A stretch of DNA of 57,474 nucleotides from Candidatus Falkowbacteria bacterium RIFOXYA2_FULL_47_19 (GTDB lineage Bacteria; Patescibacteriota; Patescibacteriia; Patescibacteriales; UBA12075): NCBI GenBank assembly GCA_001780275.1, contig MFGB01000010.1:1-57474 (forward strand). The letters run 5' to 3'. Shown here piece after piece: positions 22,510-32,012 of the stretch. The position numbers and the translations under genes are program-made. The notes beneath the pieces were generated by a model. The model worked only from the letters and a program-made list of their open reading frames with translations, searched no databases and had not been told where the DNA came from. Position 1 is the first letter of the stretch; every line of letters begins with the position of its first letter.

Positions 22510-22591
22510 TAGTTAGCTTATAGCTTATAGTTTTTAGGCCGTCAGCCGTTTAAAAGCTATAAGCTAATAGCTAAAACCTAAGTTTAATTTT

Positions 22592-23488
22592 ATGCCAAAC
22601 GGATTAGGCAGAGGACTAAGTTCTCTTATTCCCAATAAAAACACCCCGCCCTCTTCCGGGACGAATATTAACGGAATGGACGATACGCGCCCCGCGGTCG
22701 GCTTGGGGTCCGGTACCGACAAGGACAAGGTGCTAAAAATCGATATTACCAGGATCGAAGTCAACCCCCTGCAGCCGCGAAGGCAGTTTACCGACGTAAA
22801 TCTCGATGAATTGGTGGAATCGATAAAAAAACACGGCGTGATCCAACCGCTGGTCGTAAGCCGGTCAGGCGATCGCTATGAGCTTATCGCCGGCGAACGG
22901 CGCCTGCGCGCTTCAAAAAAGGCGGGCTTGAAAGACGTGCCGGTTATCGTCCGCGAGGTTAAAGATGAGCGGCAAAAACTGGAAGTGGCCCTGATCGAGA
23001 ATATCCAGCGCGAAGACCTGAATCCGATAGATCTGGCAGTAGCTTACTCCAGGCTGGTCGACGAATTCCATCTAACCCAGGAGGACGTAGCCCGGGAAGT
23101 CGGAAAATCCCGTTCCGCAGTCACTAATTGCCTTCGCTTGCTTTCGCTTCCCGAAGAAATAAAATTAGCGTTGATCGGCGGCAGAATATCGGAGGGACAC
23201 GCGAAATATCTGGTCGGCCTGGACTCCGAGGCCAAGCAGATGAACCTTTTCCGCAAGATACTTATGACCAACCTGACAGTGGGCGATACGGGAAAAGAGG
23301 CCCGGCGTATGGGCGGCACGAAACAGGCCAGGATCAAGATCAACTACGCCGACAAAGACAAGGAGTTCGCCCTAAGGGAATTTTTCGGAGCTAAAGCGGA
23401 GATAAAGCGGCGAGGTAAAGGCGGCCAGATCATCATCGATTTTTACAGCGAGGAGGAATTGGGAGAAATTATCGGAAAAATAAAATGA
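22592..23488 (+). CDS. parB: ParB/Spo0J partition protein
   Basis: GLGRGLSSLIP, GERRLRA, ENIQREDLNP. Confidence 0.96.
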   Translation: MPNGLGRGLSSLIPNKNTPPSSGTNINGMDDTRPAVGLGSGTDKDKVLKIDITRIEVNPLQPRRQFTDVNLDELVESIKKHGVIQPLVVSRSGDRYELIAGERRLRASKKAGLKDVPVIVREVKDERQKLEVALIENIQREDLNPIDLAVAYSRLVDEFHLTQEDVAREVGKSRSAVTNCLRLLSLPEEIKLALIGGRISEGHAKYLVGLDSEAKQMNLFRKILMTNLTVGDTGKEARRMGGTKQARIKINYADKDKEFALREFFGAKAEIKRRGKGGQIIIDFYSEEELGEIIGKIK

Positions 23489-23510
23489 TCATATTTGAAT
23501 ATTATGACGG

Positions 23511-23535
23511 CGCGCGCGTATCGCGCGCGTTTTTT
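23511..23535 (+). terminator. Intrinsic terminator after parB
   Basis: CGCGCGCG-tat-CGCGCGCG-T6. Confidence 0.85.
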
Positions 23536-23675
23536 CGTTTTTTCAAAAATTTTCAACCGGAAGAATATCTTGACATTTATGTTCGACATTTGGGCCGTTT
23601 AATATTAAAATAGATCATAAAAGAGTACGTTAAAAACAGAATAAAGAAGAATGTTCGTTCTGATTAGGAGGCTTT

Positions 23676-25868
23676 ATGCAGAAGAATAGCCGGGTTTTTA
23701 CCATGACCAAGAAAGCCATTGAATGGCTGAATATGTTTTTAAAGGTTAATGTCCGTTTGCACGGAGAGGAAAATATTCCTTCCGACGCGCCTATAATCTT
23801 TGTGGCCAACCACTTCACCCGTTTCGAGACCTTCATGCTACCTTGGTATATTCAGAGGGGCAGGAAGGACATGCAGAAAATTTTTTCGCTGGCGTACAAA
23901 GATCTGTTCATCGGCAAATTCGGTGATTATTTGCGGAGCCTGGGAGCGGTTTCCACCGGTGACCCGGATCGGGACACTATGATCGTAAGATCCCTGATCA
24001 CCAAAGAGGCGCCCTGGATAATTTTTCCCGAGGGGATGATGGTAAAGAACAAAAAGATCTTTCATGACGGCCGGCTAGAGATCTGCGATGACACCGGTTT
24101 TCGCCAGCCGCATACCGGCGCCGCCACTTTGGCGCTTCGGGCCGAATTTTACCGTCGGCGCATCCTGGGCCTAAATAAAAAGGGGTCGCCGGAGGCGGAG
24201 CGCCTTCTCGCTTCTTTCCGTATCGGCGCGATCGAGCAGGTTTCAAAAAAAGGCGTTGTTATCGTCCCTTTGAATATCAGTTATTATCCGATCCGCGCCC
24301 GGGAGAATTTTTTAAATAGACTGGCGGAAAGATTCGTCGGCGAGGTTTCGGGCCGGGTGCGGGAAGAGCTCATGGTCGAGGGCGAGATGCTTTTCGGAGG
24401 CGTGGATATCGATATCCGCTTCGGCGCGCCGATAAAGATCGAAGAATATCTTAACAGCAAGATCATCCGGGATATTGACTCCGAAAAGAAGATATTTTTT
24501 GACGACCCGATCGCTTCCCGCGACCTAATGAAGATGAAATCCCGGAAGATCATGCTCCGGTACATGAAAGCGATTTACGGCCTGACAACCGTCAATCACG
24601 ATAACATCTTCGCTTCTATTTTATGGCATACCAGAGGAACCGAGATCGAAGAAAAGGATCTTCTGCGCATTGCCTATCTTTTGACCATCAAGGAATTTAA
24701 GGAAACCCGGGCTTACTGGCACCAGGACCTGGCCGCCAATCAATTAAGCCTCGTTACCGACGACCGTTACGGACATTACCGCGACTTTCTGGATCTGGCC
24801 GTAGAAAAAGGGGTGGTAGAGAAAAGGGGGGGCGCTCTGGTTATCAATAAAGATAGGCTTTCCTGCGGAGACTTCCATAGCGTCCGGATCGATAACCCCT
24901 TGATCCCGATCCAGAACGAGATCGAACCGTTGGTGTTCCTGCAGAAGCGAATCGAGGAATTGACCGGCGTGACCAGCCGGACGCTCCGGGTAATGGTGCG
25001 GGAACATTTGCAGAACAAGGCTGTCGTCGGGTTCAATAACGATTATGACGCTTTTTTTAACGAAAAGGATTTTAAAAAAGGCGAGATAAAGAGCCGGGAA
25101 GTCGGACGTCCCCGCCTTTTGATCCCGGGCAAACTTGAAGACACTGATTTTAAGGATCGGGTCGGCGTGGTTCTGGCGCACGGTTATTTGGCCGCTCCGC
25201 TTGAGGTCAAGCACTTGGCCGCGTACCTTCTAAGTAAAGGCTTGTGGGTGTTTATTCCCCGCCTCAAGGGCCACGGCACCTCTCCTAAGGATTTAATAAA
25301 TGTAAAACACGAAGACTGGCTTGACGCCGTGGACGAGGGCTACGTCCTTCTAAGCAATTATTGTGATCGCGTTGTCTTAGGCGGATTTTCCGCCGGTGCC
25401 GGACTGATATTGGATTTAGCCTCCCGAGCCAAGGATGTTCGGGGAGTATTCGCCGTTTGTCCGCCCTTGAAATTAAAAAGTAAAGGATCAACGCTGGCTC
25501 CCGCCGTCTGCACCTGGAACGATTTTATCCACTGGGAAGGGATAAAATGGAAATACGTGGCCAATAACCCGGAAAATCCCCACATCAACTATAAGCATAA
25601 TCCTATCGCCGGTGTCAGGGAACTGGGCCGCCTGATGGACAGGGTGGAACACGCCTTGCCTAAAATTTCCGTCCCCGCCCTTGTTATCCAGTCCCTGGAA
25701 GATCCGGTGGTCGATTATCGCGGCACCATGCGCCTTTATCTCCGGCTCGGGTCGGAAAAAAAGAAATACAGCATCTTCCGGTTTAAGCGCCACGGCATAG
25801 TGAACGGCAATGACGTGGATTGCGTTTTCCGCGATATCTGGGATTTTATAAAACACCTGATCGATTGA
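23676..25868 (+). CDS. Fusion of PlsC-type acyltransferase (N-term) and alpha/beta hydrolase/carboxylesterase (C-term)
   Basis: NHFTRFETF and FPEG (acyltransferase); GFSAG, LAHGYLAAP, QSLEDPVVD (hydrolase). Confidence 0.85.
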   Translation: MQKNSRVFTMTKKAIEWLNMFLKVNVRLHGEENIPSDAPIIFVANHFTRFETFMLPWYIQRGRKDMQKIFSLAYKDLFIGKFGDYLRSLGAVSTGDPDRDTMIVRSLITKEAPWIIFPEGMMVKNKKIFHDGRLEICDDTGFRQPHTGAATLALRAEFYRRRILGLNKKGSPEAERLLASFRIGAIEQVSKKGVVIVPLNISYYPIRARENFLNRLAERFVGEVSGRVREELMVEGEMLFGGVDIDIRFGAPIKIEEYLNSKIIRDIDSEKKIFFDDPIASRDLMKMKSRKIMLRYMKAIYGLTTVNHDNIFASILWHTRGTEIEEKDLLRIAYLLTIKEFKETRAYWHQDLAANQLSLVTDDRYGHYRDFLDLAVEKGVVEKRGGALVINKDRLSCGDFHSVRIDNPLIPIQNEIEPLVFLQKRIEELTGVTSRTLRVMVREHLQNKAVVGFNNDYDAFFNEKDFKKGEIKSREVGRPRLLIPGKLEDTDFKDRVGVVLAHGYLAAPLEVKHLAAYLLSKGLWVFIPRLKGHGTSPKDLINVKHEDWLDAVDEGYVLLSNYCDRVVLGGFSAGAGLILDLASRAKDVRGVFAVCPPLKLKSKGSTLAPAVCTWNDFIHWEGIKWKYVANNPENPHINYKHNPIAGVRELGRLMDRVEHALPKISVPALVIQSLEDPVVDYRGTMRLYLRLGSEKKKYSIFRFKRHGIVNGNDVDCVFRDIWDFIKHLID

Positions 25869-26216
25869 TCAAAAAAACTTTTATAAAAAACGATCTTTAA
25901 AAGAGGGTTATTACTCTCTTTTTTTGTCGAAAAATCAGGCGGATTCGGAGTTTGCATTTTATGATTTTGTGTATTATCATATAGGTAGGCGGCGGGCTTA
26001 AAGATAACAATATTTTCGCCAGCCAGCCTGCTTTTTATTTTTATGCAGATATTTTTTAATGAATTCAGCGATATATAAAAGAGGAAGAAAACTTAATAAG
26101 CGAAACAGAACCTCGGAATAGAATAGAAAAGGCATTCGACGTTAAAATTTTAAGATATTAAGATAAGCGGTCTATTCATCATTCGAAATTCTTCATTCGC
26201 AAATTAAAGCATCCCC

Positions 26217-29200
26217 ATGCCAAACACAAAATTCGTCCATCTTCATGTCCATACTCACTATTCTTTGCTTGACGGACTAACTAAAATCGACGAACTTATC
26301 GCCGCCGCCAAGAAGGACGGCGCGCCGGCCGTGGCCATGACCGACCATGGCGTTATGTATGGCGCCATCGAATTCTATCAGAAATGCAAGAAAGCCGGAA
26401 TAAAGCCGATTATCGGGCTGGAAGCTTATCTGGCCCCGGATTCCAGGTTGAACAAGATCACGAGAAGCGACGGAAAATGGAATTACCACCTTCTGCTTTT
26501 GGCTAAAAATCTTGAAGGTTATAAGAATCTTATAAAATTGACCTCTATCGCTCACTTAGAGGGTTTTTATTATAAACCCAGAATTGACTGGGAGGTTCTT
26601 AAGGAACACCACGGGGGGCTTATCGCGGCTACGGCTTGCATGGGCGGGGAGATACCGGCTCTTATTAGGGCGGGAAAGACGGCTAAGGCAAGGGAGCGTA
26701 TTCGGGAATACAACGAACTCTTCGGGCAGGATAACTTTTATCTCGAGATCCAGGATCACGCCGATCTTGAGGGTCAGGCGGAAATAAACCGGGAGCTCAT
26801 AAAATTATCGCGGGAGCTTAAGGTCCCGCTCTTGGCCACTAACGACGTGCATTATCTTCACAAAGAAGATGATGAAGCGCAGGATATATTGCTTTGCCTG
26901 CAGAACAAGAAAAAGATCAATGATACCGACCGGATGCACATGACCGGCGTTGACTATTCCCTCAGGCCGGCCGCGGAAATTATCGAAGCGTTCAAAGACG
27001 TTCCAGAGGCGATCGAAAATACCGTTAAAGTGGCCGAGCGCTGCGATCTGGAAATAGAATTAGGGAAGATACAGCTGCCCTTTTTCGAGGTGCCGGCAGG
27101 ATTCGACGGGAACAGTTATTTGCGGAAGTTATGCGAGGACGGGCTCATAAGGCGTTATAACACCCCGTACGATAAGGCCGAGTCCGCGATCAGGGAGCGG
27201 ATGGATTTTGAACTATCGGTGATCGAGCGCATGGGTTGGCCTTCTTACTTCCTGATCGTGGCTGATTTCGTCAACTGGGCGAAAAATAACGGCATAGTCG
27301 TCGGTCCGGGAAGGGGCAGCGCGGCCGGTTCCCTTGTTTGCTATCTGGTCAGAATAACCAATATCGATCCGCTTAAATACGATCTGCTGTTCGAACGCTT
27401 CCTTAATCCGGACCGCGTATCGATGCCCGATATCGATCTTGATTTCGCGGATATCCGCCGCGACGAGGTCATAAGATATGTGGAGGGCAAATATGGAAAA
27501 GACCACGTCGCGCAAATAATCACTTTCGGGACGATGGCCGCCCGGGCCGCTGTCCGGGACGTGGGGCGGGTACTTGATTATCCTTATGATTATTGTGACC
27601 AGCTGGCCAAGAAGATACCGATGTTCTGTAATTTGAAAAAAGCCCTGGAGAATACCGAAGAATTAAAAGAAGTGTACGATAAAGAGGAGGGGGCCAGGCG
27701 GATAATCGATTACGCCAAACGGTTGGAGGGGGTCGCGCGCCACGCATCGACCCACGCTTGCGGCGTACTTATCACTAAAGATCCTTTGACGGAGAACGTG
27801 CCGATCCAGTACGCTTCGTCTTCGGACCGGACGATCGTTTCCCAGTATTCGCTGCATCCGATCGAGGACCTGGGGCTTCTAAAGATGGATTTTCTCGGTT
27901 TGAAGAACTTGACGATCATAGAATCCGCCCTTAAGATCATAAAAAACACCAGAGGAATAGAGATTCTCATAGATACTATACCCCTGGATGACCGGGCTTC
28001 CTACAAACTCTTTCAGGAAGGCGAAACCACCGGCGTGTTTCAGTTTGAATCAAGCGGCATGAAAAGATACCTAAGGGAACTTAAGCCGACGGAATTCGAG
28101 GATATCATCGCGATGGTCGCCCTTTACCGCCCCGGTCCCATGGAGTGGATCCCCGATTTTATCGCCGGAAAGCACGGCCATAAAAGGATCGAATATCTTC
28201 ATAAAGACCTTGAACAGGTATTGTCTAAAACCTATGGCGTAGTGGTTTACCAGGAGCAGGTAATGCAGATATCCCGCGTGTTGGCCGGCTTTACCAAGGG
28301 AGAGGCGGACGTTCTCCGCAAAGCGGTGGGTAAAAAGATCCTCGAGCTTTTGATCGAACAAAAAACAAAATTCATAGATGGTTGTATAAAAAATTCCTTA
28401 TCCCGGCCTTTAGCCGAAAAGATCTGGGCTTTTATCGAACCGTTCGCCGGCTACGGTTTTAACCGGTCGCATGCCGCCTGCTATGCTTTGATCGCCTATC
28501 AGACCGCCTATCTTAAGGCTCATTGGCCCACGGAATTCATGGCCGCCCTTTTAACCGCTGATCAGCAGAATATCGATCGTCTGGCCATAGAAATAGAAGA
28601 GTGCAAGCGGATGGGAATCGAAGTAAGACAGCCGGATATCAACCAATCTTTTGAAACTTTTACGGTCGTCACTTCCGGTACGGCGACCAATCAGGTGGTT
28701 AAAGCGAACGAGGAGGTAAAAACCGTCCGGTTCGGTCTGCACGCCATAAAGAATATCGGCGAGAACATCTCCAAGGTATTGATCGGTGAGCGGAAGGCTA
28801 ACGGACCGTACAAGGATCTTTCCGACCTTCTGGAGCGCGTTACCGATAAGGACCTTAATAAGAAATCGCTGGAAAGCCTGATCAAAAGCGGAGGGCTGGA
28901 TAATTTCGGGGAAAGAGGGCGTCTTCTGGCCAATATCGATAATCTATTATCCTATAATAAAGAAATAGCCAAATCGAAGAATAACGGCCAAGCGAGCCTT
29001 TTTGGAGAGGCTTCCGGCATTAAGATGGTCAATCGGGTAAAGATAGACACTACTTTTCCTCCGGCCAACCGGCAGGATCTTTTGGCCTGGGAAAAAGAAC
29101 TTTTGGGGCTTTATATCACCGAACATCCTTTCACTGATTTTAAGAAGCACTTATCCGACCTGGTCGTACCGTTAAACGAGCTTAGAAATCACTTGAGCCG

Positions 29201-29780
29201 GGGCGAAGCGAACATAGCCGGTATTATCACGAAAGTAAAAAAAATAACCACCCGCAGCAATAAAGCCATGCTTTTCGCCCGGATCGAAGATCATGTGTAC
29301 GGCGCCGAAGTGCTGGTGTTTCCCAGCCTTCTTAAAAATACGGCGGATATATGGCAGGAGGGAAAGGTCGTGATCTGCCAGGGGAAATTATCCGATAAGG
29401 ATCGGGAGATAAAAATATTGGCGAATAGCGCCTTGGAGCTGTCCCTTGACGGCATTGCCTTGGCCATAGAAAAATTCCGCCGTCTTGCAGGCGCGAAGAA
29501 ATCGAGAAACGGCGAAAATCACTATCAGCCGGTATCGAAGCCGCTGCCGGAATCGAAGCGCCTGATAGTCGTTTTTCGGAACGATATCGATCAGGATAGT
29601 TTAAACAGATTGAAAGACGTATTCGTCAAATGCCCCGGCCCCAGTAAAGTTTTTTTCGGTATCAGGCAGGGAAACGAAAAAAGACTCATCGAAACTGCTT
29701 TTCGCGTAGATGAACGCCATGAATTGATAGCGGGACTTAAAGATAGCGTGGGAAGCGATATAGACATTATAGTGAAATAA
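26217..29780 (+). CDS. dnaE: DNA polymerase III subunit alpha
   Basis: PHP domain HLHVHTHYSLLDG; PDIDLDFADIRRDEV. Confidence 0.97.
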   Translation: MPNTKFVHLHVHTHYSLLDGLTKIDELIAAAKKDGAPAVAMTDHGVMYGAIEFYQKCKKAGIKPIIGLEAYLAPDSRLNKITRSDGKWNYHLLLLAKNLEGYKNLIKLTSIAHLEGFYYKPRIDWEVLKEHHGGLIAATACMGGEIPALIRAGKTAKARERIREYNELFGQDNFYLEIQDHADLEGQAEINRELIKLSRELKVPLLATNDVHYLHKEDDEAQDILLCLQNKKKINDTDRMHMTGVDYSLRPAAEIIEAFKDVPEAIENTVKVAERCDLEIELGKIQLPFFEVPAGFDGNSYLRKLCEDGLIRRYNTPYDKAESAIRERMDFELSVIERMGWPSYFLIVADFVNWAKNNGIVVGPGRGSAAGSLVCYLVRITNIDPLKYDLLFERFLNPDRVSMPDIDLDFADIRRDEVIRYVEGKYGKDHVAQIITFGTMAARAAVRDVGRVLDYPYDYCDQLAKKIPMFCNLKKALENTEELKEVYDKEEGARRIIDYAKRLEGVARHASTHACGVLITKDPLTENVPIQYASSSDRTIVSQYSLHPIEDLGLLKMDFLGLKNLTIIESALKIIKNTRGIEILIDTIPLDDRASYKLFQEGETTGVFQFESSGMKRYLRELKPTEFEDIIAMVALYRPGPMEWIPDFIAGKHGHKRIEYLHKDLEQVLSKTYGVVVYQEQVMQISRVLAGFTKGEADVLRKAVGKKILELLIEQKTKFIDGCIKNSLSRPLAEKIWAFIEPFAGYGFNRSHAACYALIAYQTAYLKAHWPTEFMAALLTADQQNIDRLAIEIEECKRMGIEVRQPDINQSFETFTVVTSGTATNQVVKANEEVKTVRFGLHAIKNIGENISKVLIGERKANGPYKDLSDLLERVTDKDLNKKSLESLIKSGGLDNFGERGRLLANIDNLLSYNKEIAKSKNNGQASLFGEASGIKMVNRVKIDTTFPPANRQDLLAWEKELLGLYITEHPFTDFKKHLSDLVVPLNELRNHLSRGEANIAGIITKVKKITTRSNKAMLFARIEDHVYGAEVLVFPSLLKNTADIWQEGKVVICQGKLSDKDREIKILANSALELSLDGIALAIEKFRRLAGAKKSRNGENHYQPVSKPLPESKRLIVVFRNDIDQDSLNRLKDVFVKCPGPSKVFFGIRQGNEKRLIETAFRVDERHELIAGLKDSVGSDIDIIVK

Positions 29781-29823
29781 AAAATCTTCCGGATGGACGA
29801 TTCCGGCTGGCTTTAATTACATT

Positions 29824-29847
29824 ATCCGCACGAGCGGATTTTTTATT
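29824..29847 (+). terminator. Intrinsic terminator after dnaE
   Basis: ATCCGC-acga-GCGGAT plus T-run. Confidence 0.75.
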
Positions 29848-30081
29848 GGACATTTTTTATTATTAATGTCTTATTATATGAAATCGGGCCCGCGGAATAA
29901 GCAGATACTAGTTTAATTTTAGTTTAATTTTAATGTAATACTTTCAGATTAGACAAAAAATACAAAATTTGTTATAGTAAAAATAGAGCATAATTATTAA
30001 ATCGGGAATCAGGAAAAATCTTCTTGGTTAGAAATCTTAATTTATAAAGCGCGCAGGTTTTTCCCTTATCCCAAATCAAAT

Positions 30082-31746
30082 ATGACCGCCAAAAAAGCCA
30101 TTAAAATCACGGTTGAGGATAATGAAAAAAACGAAAACGATATTTCCGCGGAAATGGAAGATAAAAAAATCAAACCGAAGAAACCTAGGGCTAAAGCAAA
30201 GCCAAGGGCGGATGTTGTCCGGAAGAGCGCCAAAAGCGCGACCGAAAAGGCTGAAAAGAAGAAACCGGTAAAAAAAACCAGAAAAAAAATTGCGGTAAGG
30301 ACCGTAAAAACCGGAACGGCGGCAAAGAAAGCCGCGGAAAAGACGGCGGGCCCGGATCACGATGAAGTGGCGGCCGCTATTAACGCCGAATTGGCGAATC
30401 AGCCTCTAACGGTTAAGACTCCGGGGGCTTCCGGAACCGCCTTTTCCGATATTACGCCCTTGGCGAAAAGCTTCCGGGACCGGATAAACGTCGTTAATGA
30501 AGACAAGCACGAAGAATTCCTATTGAAGGGCGCTAACGCCGTCAGAAGCGTCATAGATACTTCGCAAAAAGAAAAGGAAGAAAAAGAAACGGAAGAGATA
30601 ATCGATAAAAAATATAACGGCAGTCGGTCGATAAAAATATACCGAAAGATCGCCTTAAGCTTCGTGGTTCTGACCCTTATCTTGTTGGCGGCCATTTTTT
30701 ATTTTTCTTTCGTAAAGGTAACAATTACGCTCATCCCTAACCAGGAGAGGATCAGTAATAACATGATCTTCGACGTTTTTGACGGCGAAAAGCACGAGGA
30801 ACCGGATCGGAACGCGGTGGGCGGTCTGGTAAAAAAAGTCCTTATTAAGAATTCCGGGGAATACGAGGCGAGCGGCACGGAAGTTATCGGCAAGGAAGCT
30901 GTCGGTAAAGTAAAAATAATAAATAATTATAACAAGAACCAGCCTTTAGTGGCCAGCACCAGGCTTTTGACCGCCGACGGTAAACTTTTCCGTTTGGCGG
31001 GGACGGTCAATATCCCGGCCGGCGGTTCGGTGGATGCGGAAGTATATGCCGATGAGCCGAGTCCGGAAATGGCTATTCCGCCCACTAAATTCACGATTCC
31101 CGGGCTTTGGGCGGGGCTTCAGGATAAAATCTACGCGGAGAGCTCCGAAGACGTGGTTTACCGCCAAAAAGTGAAGAAGCATATCGTTCAGGAAGATATC
31201 GATAACGGCATTCGGAACCTTAAACAGGAGCTTTTAGCCGGAGCTAAAGAGGAGATAAACGAGCAATACAAGGATTATGACCAGATAATCTATAAGATCG
31301 ATGAGAATTCGATAAAAAGCGAAGTGAAGGGCAAGGTCGGAGAAGAAAAGGATAATTTCAACATCATGATGGAAGCCGACGTGATAGTCGTGGCGTTCAA
31401 CGACCAAACGGCGGTGGAATTAGCCAAGCAGAAATTTACCTCCGCTTTGGCCGAGAATAAGGAATTATTGAGCTTTGATGACAAGAATATCATTTACGCC
31501 CTCAATAACTACGACCATGTCGAGGGCATGGCCACGATAAACGCCGCTTTCGAGGGAAAGGTAACCTTGAAGGAAAATTCTAACATAGTCGATGTTAATA
31601 AGCTCCTGGGTCTTAATAAGGACCAGCTGAACGTTTATCTGGAGAACATACCGGAGATCGCCGGCTTCGAAGTTAAATTCTACCCTAGCTTCATTACCAA
31701 GGTTCCGCGTCTGGTGGACAGGATCAATATTGAGGTTAAAAGGTAA
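30082..31746 (+). CDS. Single-TM protein with Lys-rich cytoplasmic N-terminus and large extracytoplasmic domain
   Basis: K/A-rich first ~100 aa, TM IALSFVVLTLILLAAIFYFSFV. Confidence 0.65.
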   Translation: MTAKKAIKITVEDNEKNENDISAEMEDKKIKPKKPRAKAKPRADVVRKSAKSATEKAEKKKPVKKTRKKIAVRTVKTGTAAKKAAEKTAGPDHDEVAAAINAELANQPLTVKTPGASGTAFSDITPLAKSFRDRINVVNEDKHEEFLLKGANAVRSVIDTSQKEKEEKETEEIIDKKYNGSRSIKIYRKIALSFVVLTLILLAAIFYFSFVKVTITLIPNQERISNNMIFDVFDGEKHEEPDRNAVGGLVKKVLIKNSGEYEASGTEVIGKEAVGKVKIINNYNKNQPLVASTRLLTADGKLFRLAGTVNIPAGGSVDAEVYADEPSPEMAIPPTKFTIPGLWAGLQDKIYAESSEDVVYRQKVKKHIVQEDIDNGIRNLKQELLAGAKEEINEQYKDYDQIIYKIDENSIKSEVKGKVGEEKDNFNIMMEADVIVVAFNDQTAVELAKQKFTSALAENKELLSFDDKNIIYALNNYDHVEGMATINAAFEGKVTLKENSNIVDVNKLLGLNKDQLNVYLENIPEIAGFEVKFYPSFITKVPRLVDRINIEVKR

Positions 31747-31768
31747 GGGGATAGCGATAAGATTGTAG

Positions 31769-31797
31769 TTGACAATTTTTAAATAATGATGTAATCT
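31769..31797 (+). promoter_or_regulatory. Sigma70-like promoter for the thrS leader
   Basis: TTGACA-N17-TAATCT. Confidence 0.7.
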
Positions 31798-31803
31798 ATA
31801 TTT

Positions 31804-31990
31804 ATCGGATAGCGATTGCCGTGGCCACCAACTACGGTTCCCAATAGGGTAATCCCGAGTATTCGGGACTAAGCTTGAAGATGAGTAAAGCGAGTGTCCC
31901 GAGCATTTCGGGAAAGCTAGATGGAACCGCGGGGAGAAACCTCGTTCTAGTATCATAAATTATTATGATATTGGAACGAGGTTTTTTATT
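31804..31990 (+). ncRNA. T-box leader (tRNA-Thr-sensing, transcriptional) upstream of thrS
   Basis: T-box motif TGGAACCGCGG at 31922-31932; antiterminator GCGGGG/CCTCGT; competing terminator AACCTCGTTC...GAACGAGGTT-T6. Confidence 0.82.
31938..31987 (+). terminator. T-box regulated terminator hairpin
   Basis: Long AACCTCGTTC/GAACGAGGTT stem with U-run. Confidence 0.85.
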
Positions 31991-32012
31991 TATTAATATT
32001 TAATTTAAATTT

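Noticed and set aside
21748-23488. parS site near parAB
   Set aside because: No TGTTTCACGTGAAACA-like sequence seen in the window.
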